A stretch of 10,981 nt of DNA from NCBI GenBank assembly GCA_903854075.1, contig CAINVI010000004.1:1-10981 (forward strand). Reading direction: 5' to 3'. The notes below the pieces were generated by a model. That model saw only the letters and a program-made list of their open reading frames with translations, ran no database searches and had not been told where the DNA came from. Shown in pieces: positions 6,704 to 10,981 of the stretch (the stretch's first letter is position 1; the number at the start of each line of letters is the position of its first letter). This DNA is from Candidatus Pollutiaquabacter sp. (GTDB lineage: Bacteria; Bacteroidota; Bacteroidia; AKYH767-A; 2013-40CM-41-45). The position numbers were made by a program, and so were the translations under genes.

Positions 6704-7888
6704 ATGATTGAAAAGATTAAAGCACTGGCCGCCAAATTGTATCCCGAAGTGGTGGGGTTTCGTCGTCACCTGCATGCTCACCCCGAATTGTCGTTCCATG
6801 AATTTGAAACCCAAAAATTCGTCGAAGGACAACTCGAAGCGCTTGGTATTACAAATCACAAGCGCATGGCCAATACCGGTGTTGTGGCGTTGATTGAGGG
6901 CCGCAATCCCGCTAAGCGATCAATTGCCTTGCGCGCAGATATGGATGCGTTACCTATCGTGGAAGCGAATGAAGTTCCCTACAAATCGACTGTCGCCGGT
7001 GTCATGCATGCTTGTGGCCACGATGTGCACACTTCCTCTTTATTGGGGGTAGCCGGGATTCTCCATAGCTTACGCGATGAGTTTGAAGGAACAGTAAAAC
7101 TGATATTCCAGCCGGGTGAAGAGAAATTGCCCGGTGGAGCTTCGTTGTTGATCAAAGAAGGTGTTTTGCAAAATCCGGCACCTGCTTCCGTCCTGGGTCA
7201 ACACGTGATGCCTCAGTTGCCTGCTGGCAAGATTGGTTTTCGTCGTGGCTTATACATGGCAAGCACCGATGAATTGTATGTAACCGTAAAAGGTAAGGGC
7301 GGACATGGCGCTATGCCGCACCTCTGTATTGATCCGGTGGCGATTACGGCGCAGTTGCTCGTCGCGCTACAACAGGTGGTCAGTCGCTTTGCGAAACCTT
7401 CTGTGCCAAGCGTGCTTACTTTTGGAAAGGTGATAGCCAACGGAGCCACCAACGTTATTCCGGATCAAGTTTATCTGGAAGGCACCTTCCGTACGTTGAA
7501 CGAAGAGTGGCGTGCCGAAGCGCATACACGCATGAAAAAACTCGCTATGGAATTGGCAGCGAGTATGGGTGGAAGCTGCGATTTTGAGATCCGCAAAGGA
7601 TACCCTTTTTTGGTGAACGACGAACCGCTAACGGATCGTGCACGATCTTGGGCTGAAGCCTATGTTGGCGCCGAGAACGTCGAGGACTTGGAAATATGGA
7701 TGGCGGCAGAAGACTTCGCTTTTTATTCGCAACAAGCTCCTTCCTGCTTTTATCGGTTGGGCGTACGCAACGAGGCTAAAGGAATCGTTTCCTCGGTACA
7801 CACGGCTACTTTTGATGTTGATGAAACAGCCCTCGAAACCGGCATGGGACTCATGGCGTGGTTGGCAGTGAAGGAGTTGGGGGCGTAG
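6704..7888 (+). CDS. M20D-family amidohydrolase (N-acyl amino acid / hippurate hydrolase-like)
   Basis: Cytoplasmic metal-dependent amidohydrolase that removes an acyl group from an N-acyl amino acid or a related amide; the natural substrate is not predictable. The 394 residues match the M20D subgroup (hippurate hydrolase, plant IAA-amino acid hydrolase ILR1-like). Motifs are RRHLHAHPELSFHE at 20-33, RADMDALP at 78-84, MHACGHDVH at 101-109 (metal ligands Cys104 and His106), QPGEE at 136-140 (catalytic Glu139, ligand Glu140), and His167 in GQHVMP. The dimerisation domain contains GGHGAMPH at 199-206, then come AAEDF at 334-338 and the last metal ligand His366 in SSVHTATF. All catalytic residues are present and no signal peptide is seen. 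A purine-rich AGGAAGG at 6681-6687 lies 16 bases before the ATG, rather far for a Shine-Dalgarno. A two-codon frame, ATG CTA TGA at 6699-6707, overlaps the start. Short spacing and lack of a promoter motif suggest cotranscription with the preceding outer-membrane gene. The stop TAG is the first part of the downstream repeat. Confidence 0.93.
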   Translation: MIEKIKALAAKLYPEVVGFRRHLHAHPELSFHEFETQKFVEGQLEALGITNHKRMANTGVVALIEGRNPAKRSIALRADMDALPIVEANEVPYKSTVAGVMHACGHDVHTSSLLGVAGILHSLRDEFEGTVKLIFQPGEEKLPGGASLLIKEGVLQNPAPASVLGQHVMPQLPAGKIGFRRGLYMASTDELYVTVKGKGGHGAMPHLCIDPVAITAQLLVALQQVVSRFAKPSVPSVLTFGKVIANGATNVIPDQVYLEGTFRTLNEEWRAEAHTRMKKLAMELAASMGGSCDFEIRKGYPFLVNDEPLTDRARSWAEAYVGAENVEDLEIWMAAEDFAFYSQQAPSCFYRLGVRNEAKGIVSSVHTATFDVDETALETGMGLMAWLAVKELGA

Positions 7889-8028
7889 TCCTCAGTCAGC
7901 TGTCCTCAGTCCCCAGTCGGCAGTCGATAATTAGTAGCCCAAAGTCATTAATCTGTATTCTACAGTCAGTGATAGCAAGACAATTTTATATTATGGAAAA
8001 ATGACTGTGGACTGCAGACTGCGGACTA
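7886..8028. repeat. Inverted heptamer-repeat region between convergent genes
   Basis: The left arm (7887-7928) is six degenerate seven-base units of the form AGTCNNC: AGTCCTC, AGTCAGC, TGTCCTC, AGTCCCC, AGTCGGC, AGTCGAT. The right arm (8003-8028) is the same repeat in reverse orientation (GACTGTG, GACTGCA, GACTGCG, GACTA). Aligning 7886-7911 with the reverse complement of 8003-8028 gives 22 matches in 26. In between, AGTCATT (7943-7949) and ACAGTCA (7962-7968) can also pair with the right arm (AATGACT at 8000-8006, TGACTGT at 8002-8008). A transcript from either side could fold into a long imperfect hairpin, so a bidirectional terminator or mRNA 3' end structure is plausible. No open reading frame or RNA gene is seen here. 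Confidence 0.75.
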
Positions 8029-10017
8029 TCACGCGTCAATCTTTGCGTACTTGGAATTCTTCTCAATAAACTCGCGGCGCGGTGGAACATCGTCGCCCAT
8101 CAGCATAGAGAAGATGCGGTCTGCTTCAGCAGCACTATCAATCGTAACTTTACGCAGTGTACGTGTGTCCGGATTCATAGTGGTTTCCCACAGCTGTTCG
8201 GCATTCATTTCTCCAAGACCTTTGTAACGCTGTACGTTTACATTTTCTTCTTTGCCTTCTCCGGCCAGTCGTTTGATGGCGGCGATGCGCTGCTCGTCGT
8301 TCCACGCGTATTCCTGCTCTTTTCCTTTTTTAACAAGGTAGAGTGGAGGCGTAGCGATGTAGAGGTAGCCGGCTTCAATCAGTTCTTTGAGGTGGCGGAA
8401 GAAGAAAGTCAGAATCAAGGTGGTGATGTGGCTACCGTCCACGTCGGCATCGGTCATGATGATTACCTTGTGATAACGGATCTTATCCATGTTCAGCGGA
8501 CGACCTTCTTTGTTGTCATCGCGGAAGACGCCAAGCGCAGTATAGATGTTACGAATCTCTTCGTTTTCGTAAATCTTGTATTCCATCGCTTTCTCTACGT
8601 TCAGGATCTTACCGCGCAGCGGAAGAATAGCCTGGAAAGCTCTGTTTCGCCCTTGCTTAGCCGTACCACCCGCCGAATCTCCCTCGACGAGGTACAATTC
8701 GCAGGCTGAGGCATCACTTTCAGAACAATCTGCCAGCTTGCCGGGAAGTCCGGTCGAGGAGAGTGCGTTCTTACGCTGAACGAGTTCGCGTGCTTTTCGC
8801 GCAGCATGACGTGCCGTTGCAGCAAGGATCACCTTTTCGACAATCATCTTCGCTTCGCGCGGATGCTCTTCGAGGAATATTTGCAGCATATCCGCCACCG
8901 CCTGATCGACAGCGCCCATAACCTCGTTATTGCCGAGTTTGGTTTTTGTCTGTCCTTCAAATTGCGGCTCGGCCACTTTCACGGAAACAATGGCCGTCAA
9001 TCCTTCGCGGAAATCGTCGCCGGAAATTTCAAACTTTACTTTGTCCAGCATGCCTGATTTATCGGCATAGCTTTTCAAGGTGCGGGTAAGCGCACGGCGG
9101 AATCCTGCAAGGTGAGTACCGCCCTCGTGCGTATTGATATTGTTGACGTACGAGTGTACGTTTTCGTTGAAAGAGTTGTTGTACGTGAGCGATACTTCAA
9201 CAGGAATGCCGGAACGTTCTCCTTCCATGTAGATCGGCTCAGGAATGAGGTTCTCGCGATTAGCATCGAGATAAGATACAAACTCCTTCAGGCCTCCCTG
9301 GCTGTAAAATGATTCGTGCGGATGATTTCCATCGGCGTCTTTCTCGCGCTCGTCGGTAATGTTCAGACGGATGCCTTTGTTGAGATAAGCCAACTCACGA
9401 AGACGCGTAGCTAAGGTGTCGTAATGATAAATACCGGAGGTGAAAATCGTTAAGTCAGGAAGAAAGGTTACGGTCGTGCCGGTACGGTCGGTAGTGCCAA
9501 TCTCCTTCACCGAATAAAGCGGTTTACCACGCTCATATTCCTGCTCGAAAATTTTGCCTTTACGATGAACGGTAACACGTAGATGCGTAGAGAGTGCGTT
9601 AACACACGACACACCTACACCGTGCAATCCGCCGGAAACTTTATAGGAATCTTTGTCGAACTTACCTCCTGCGTGAAGTACGGTCATGACAACTTCAAGC
9701 GCGCTTTTCTTTTCCTTGGGATGAATATCCGTCGGAATACCGCGGCCATCATCTGTTACACAAATTGAATTGTTTGGAAGGATGCGCACGTCGATGTTGC
9801 GACAATGTCCTGCCAGGGCCTCGTCAATGGAGTTGTCAACGACTTCATAAACGAGGTGGTGAAGTCCTTTAAAACCGATGTCACCAATGTACATCGCCGG
9901 GCGCTTTCGCACCGCTTCAAGTCCTTCAAGTACCTGAATACTGTCGGCAGAATAATCCTGCCCTTTTTGTTCTACTGTTGTTTCTTCTGACACGTTTTCT
10001 TGGATCAAATCACTCAT
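8029..10017 (-). CDS. gyrB: DNA gyrase subunit B
   Basis: ATPase subunit of DNA gyrase, which with GyrA introduces negative supercoils. The protein has 662 residues and is of the short type without the large insert of E. coli GyrB (804). The GHKL ATPase domain shows VLEGLEAVRKRPAMYIGD at 29-46, VYEVVDNSIDEA at 56-67 with catalytic Glu58, DDGRGIP at 89-95, and GGLHGVGVSCVNALS at 129-143. The transducer domain has the QTK loop at 356-358. The TOPRIM domain has LVEGDSAGG at 443-451 with Glu445 and the metal-binding TDADVDG at 522-528. The C-terminal GyrA-binding part has QRYKGLGEMNAEQLW at 596-610. PLRGKILNVEKA and RYKGLGEMN favour GyrB over ParE. The ATG at 10015-10017 leaves a short variable N-terminal extension typical of the family. 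There is no Shine-Dalgarno; instead a GC-rich hairpin lies 8-24 bases upstream. The stop TGA is followed in frame by TAG, contributed by the adjoining repeat. Confidence 0.97.
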   Translation of the reverse strand: MSDLIQENVSEETTVEQKGQDYSADSIQVLEGLEAVRKRPAMYIGDIGFKGLHHLVYEVVDNSIDEALAGHCRNIDVRILPNNSICVTDDGRGIPTDIHPKEKKSALEVVMTVLHAGGKFDKDSYKVSGGLHGVGVSCVNALSTHLRVTVHRKGKIFEQEYERGKPLYSVKEIGTTDRTGTTVTFLPDLTIFTSGIYHYDTLATRLRELAYLNKGIRLNITDEREKDADGNHPHESFYSQGGLKEFVSYLDANRENLIPEPIYMEGERSGIPVEVSLTYNNSFNENVHSYVNNINTHEGGTHLAGFRRALTRTLKSYADKSGMLDKVKFEISGDDFREGLTAIVSVKVAEPQFEGQTKTKLGNNEVMGAVDQAVADMLQIFLEEHPREAKMIVEKVILAATARHAARKARELVQRKNALSSTGLPGKLADCSESDASACELYLVEGDSAGGTAKQGRNRAFQAILPLRGKILNVEKAMEYKIYENEEIRNIYTALGVFRDDNKEGRPLNMDKIRYHKVIIMTDADVDGSHITTLILTFFFRHLKELIEAGYLYIATPPLYLVKKGKEQEYAWNDEQRIAAIKRLAGEGKEENVNVQRYKGLGEMNAEQLWETTMNPDTRTLRKVTIDSAAEADRIFSMLMGDDVPPRREFIEKNSKYAKIDA

Positions 10018-10025
10018 GATAATAG

Positions 10026-10041
10026 CGCGACGGTCGTCGCG
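10026..10041 (-). promoter_or_regulatory. GC-rich hairpin just upstream of the gyrB start
   Basis: CGCGACG and CGTCGCG are perfect inverted arms separated by two bases. In the gyrB mRNA this gives a six-pair stem with a four-base loop, 8-24 bases before the ATG, where a ribosome would load. It could limit gyrB translation or mark a regulator site. An alternative pairing exists between CGACGG in the upstream leader (10083-10088) and CCGTCG inside this hairpin (10028-10033). No function is proven. Confidence 0.55.
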
Positions 10042-10109
10042 GTAACAATATTTTATACGAATCTTGATGGTCTGAAATACCGCCGTCGTAGCGATTTTCG
10101 ACTATGTTG

Positions 10110-10140
10110 TGAAGATACGAAAACGGGCTGTTTTTGACAA
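10110..10140 (-). promoter_or_regulatory. gyrB: Candidate gyrB promoter
   Basis: On the minus strand TTG at 10138-10140 is followed after 20 bases by TATCTTCA at 10110-10117. The spacing fits the Bacteroidota -33/-7 pattern (17-23). The -7 element keeps TA and TT but differs from TAnnTTTG in its last two bases. Transcription would begin near 10104, giving a leader of about 90 bases that includes the hairpin before the start codon. Confidence 0.4.
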
Positions 10141-10166
10141 GGAATTCAGGGGAGTAATACGTCTTT

Positions 10167-10194
10167 TTTTACATCGGTTATCAACCGTGTAAAA
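10167..10194. repeat. Interrupted palindrome between dnaX and gyrB
   Basis: TTTTACA and CGGTT (with one unpaired T between them) are complementary to AACCG and TGTAAAA across a three-base centre ATC. This gives a potential 12-pair stem with one bulge. It lies 27 bases upstream of the candidate gyrB -33 element. The T run precedes the stem and an A run follows it on the plus strand, so neither strand shows the usual stem-then-T layout of an intrinsic terminator. An operator or a structured dnaX 3' end are alternatives. Confidence 0.45.
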
Positions 10195-10231
10195 TATTGA
10201 AATACAATTAGTTGTAAAGGATTAGAATAAG

Positions 10232-10243
10232 GTTCGCGCGAAC
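10232..10243. repeat. Perfect 12-base palindrome GTTCGCGCGAAC
   Basis: A perfect palindrome in otherwise AT-rich sequence 75 bases past the dnaX stop. It could be a binding site for a dimeric regulator or a short hairpin ending dnaX transcription. On the minus strand only CTTATTC follows, a poor T tract. It is longer than expected by chance in a short gap, but its role is unknown. Confidence 0.45.
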
Positions 10244-10280
10244 GATTTATCGCCTATTTTTTTTGCCGTAAAAATGGTGC

Positions 10281-10304
10281 AAAAAACGACAGATTTCAGG
10301 CTGT
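10281..10304 (-). terminator. Weak possible terminator after dnaX
   Basis: Downstream of the dnaX stop, on the minus strand, ACAG and CTGT form a four-pair stem around an eight-base loop. CG and then six T follow. The T run is in the right place, but the stem is short and poor in GC. Confidence 0.25.
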
Positions 10305-10317
10305 TTATCGGAGACTA

Positions 10318-10981
10318 TTAATACTCCGGTTCCAGGTCGAGTCGCTTTCGCAATTCGTTGAGTAACGGATTGCGTTCCGCCAGTTTGTTGAACTTTTCAG
10401 ATGGCGTGTAAGGAACTTGAACACCTTGATCACTTACTTCAACAATCAGCTCCAGTTGAATGTGGAAATTGTTCAGTGCTTTGCGAACAAACGTCAGTAA
10501 ATCGACTTTCACTTCGTTGACGTCTTTTTCGATGGCGTGACTGTCGACGATGAATTCAAGATTCTCAGCATCTATGAATGTCGGTTTTCTTTTTAGGAAA
10601 GCAGTGGACAGAGCATAACGGCCCTGATCGTTCATTGACTGGCCAAAAGTATTCCAGACTTTTTCAAGCTGTACGGGTGAAAAGGCCGTGCGCGGCAGTA
10701 CTTCTTTTACTCCGCCTTCGGATCCGTCATTTTTTTTTTCGGCGTCCGGATTCGGATTCATTGAAATGGAGATCGTCTTGCGCCCGGTACCTGGACGTGC
10801 CGCCGGCGGCGGTGTAGCAGCAGGAGGTGTCGGTGCTGATGTCGGAGCTGGTGCAGGAGGTGCAGCGGCAACCGGGGGAGCAGTCGGTGCTGTGCGAGGC
10901 GCAGAAGAAGCTGCAACTGGCGCAGGAGCTGCGGCAGTTGCACTGACCGCTGCGGCTGTTTTACCATGCGTGCACAGCTTC
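10318..10981 (-). CDS. dnaX: DNA polymerase III tau/gamma subunit, C-terminal part only
   Basis: This is the 3' part of the clamp-loader gene; the ATPase domains lie beyond the right edge. The frame is open from the edge to TAA at 10318-10320, giving 220 visible residues (numbered here from the first complete codon in the window). The start, KLCTHGK, resembles the end of clamp-loader domain III. A Pro/Ala/Thr-rich linker runs from about 8 to 60, followed by basic RPGTGRKTISIS and acidic PDAEKKNDGSEGG. The rest is a folded C-terminal domain of about 125 residues ending YTPSEKFNKLAERNPLLNEL and a final DLEPEY, which I recognise from Bacteroidota DnaX. In tau this part is expected to contact polymerase or helicase, although it does not obviously resemble E. 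coli tau domains IV-V. A run of ten A at 10730-10739 (E81-K82-K83-N84) sits at the linker/domain border (see findings). The internal ATG at 10761 is not a gene start. gyrB follows in the same direction after 300 bases. Confidence 0.88.
   Translation of the reverse strand, partial: KLCTHGKTAAAVSATAAAPAPVAASSAPRTAPTAPPVAAAPPAPAPTSAPTPPAATPPPAARPGTGRKTISISMNPNPDAEKKNDGSEGGVKEVLPRTAFSPVQLEKVWNTFGQSMNDQGRYALSTAFLKRKPTFIDAENLEFIVDSHAIEKDVNEVKVDLLTFVRKALNNFHIQLELIVEVSDQGVQVPYTPSEKFNKLAERNPLLNELRKRLDLEPEY
10730..10739 (-). promoter_or_regulatory. dnaX: A10 slippery run within dnaX, possible recoding site
   Basis: The coding strand reads GAA AAA AAA AAT GAC, an unbroken run of ten A. Addition of one A, or a -1 ribosomal shift, puts TGA (10727-10729) in frame directly after the run. 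Loss of one A, or a +1 shift, reads seven more codons (ATG to GAG) to TAA at 10707-10709. Either event would give a product ending just after the Pro/Ala linker. Thermus dnaX makes gamma by transcriptional slippage on a nine-A run, and E. coli dnaX by -1 frameshifting on A AAA AAG. That this run is used here is inference. Confidence 0.5.

Larger units (their letters stand above)
10018..10317. other. Gap between dnaX and gyrB with no gene
   Basis: This 300-base stretch holds no credible coding frame, tRNA or rRNA. It contains the leader and probable promoter of gyrB, three inverted repeats (10026-10041, 10167-10194, 10232-10243), and a weak possible terminator after dnaX. It is richer in A and T than the flanking genes. 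The separate elements are listed individually. Confidence 0.6.

Noticed and set aside
7886..8028. CRISPR array
   Set aside because: Units are seven bases in immediate tandem without spacers and occur in both orientations; no cas genes are present.
8029..10017. Topoisomerase IV subunit ParE instead of GyrB
   Set aside because: PLRGKILNVEKA and QRYKGLGEMNAEQLW are GyrB-type signatures.
10177..10185. DnaA box or replication origin near gyrB
   Set aside because: TTATCAACC differs from TTATCCACA at two positions and there is no cluster of such boxes; gyrB and dnaX alone do not mark an origin in this phylum.
10251..10264. T8 run as a plus-strand intrinsic terminator
   Set aside because: No plus-strand gene ends nearby; the palindrome before it is 13 bases away, so stem and T run do not adjoin.
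10318..10761. A separate small gene of 147 codons starting at the ATG at 10761
   Set aside because: The same frame stays open to the right edge and encodes a typical DnaX linker, so this is an internal methionine of dnaX.
10758..10967. Open frame on the minus strand coding a Leu/Gln/Arg-rich peptide
   Set aside because: It is an out-of-frame reading of the GC-rich Pro/Ala linker of dnaX; its composition is an artefact of the repeat-like codons.

Overview
The window reads as ordinary chromosome of a member of the Bacteroidota, probably an environmental lineage. The evidence is the Bacteroidota-type -7 promoter motif TAnnTTTG ahead of some genes, few convincing Shine-Dalgarno sites, a short GyrB of about 660 residues, a DnaX tail of the kind seen in this phylum, and a large outer-membrane protein ending in phenylalanine. 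The assignment is inferred from protein resemblance recalled from memory; no search was run.

Layout, left to right. (1) Positions 2-2619, plus strand: two kynurenine-pathway genes, kynU (5' end cut off by the window) and kmo. KMO hydroxylates kynurenine and KynU cleaves 3-hydroxykynurenine to 3-hydroxyanthranilate, so the pair performs consecutive steps of tryptophan breakdown or NAD synthesis from tryptophan. (2) 2653-3288, minus strand: a glyoxalase II-like metallo-beta-lactamase-fold hydrolase, convergent with kmo and divergent from the next gene. (3) 3384-6674, plus strand: a 1096-residue exported protein with a gluzincin-like domain lacking its zinc ligands, a TolB-like beta-propeller, a charged and proline-rich linker, and an Omp85/BamA-like outer-membrane barrel. 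(4) 6704-7888, plus strand: an M20D amidohydrolase, 29 bases after gene 3 and probably cotranscribed with it. (5) 7886-8028: a convergent intergenic region built from degenerate seven-base repeats in inverted orientation. (6) 8029-10017, minus strand: gyrB. (7) 10018-10317: a 300-base gap with a candidate gyrB promoter and three inverted repeats. (8) 10318 to the right edge, minus strand: the 3' part of dnaX (DNA polymerase III tau/gamma).

The two strongest leads are these. dnaX carries an uninterrupted run of ten A between its Pro/Ala linker and its C-terminal domain, and both alternative reading frames stop within a few codons. That is the arrangement expected if slippage makes a shorter gamma-like product, as known for Thermus dnaX. 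The second lead is the 1096-residue protein, which joins a dead protease fold, a periplasmic propeller and an Omp85-type barrel in one chain. Smaller leads are an Asp-to-Asn change at the PLP ring-nitrogen site of KynU, the heptamer inverted repeat flush with two convergent stop codons, and a GC-rich hairpin just ahead of the gyrB start.
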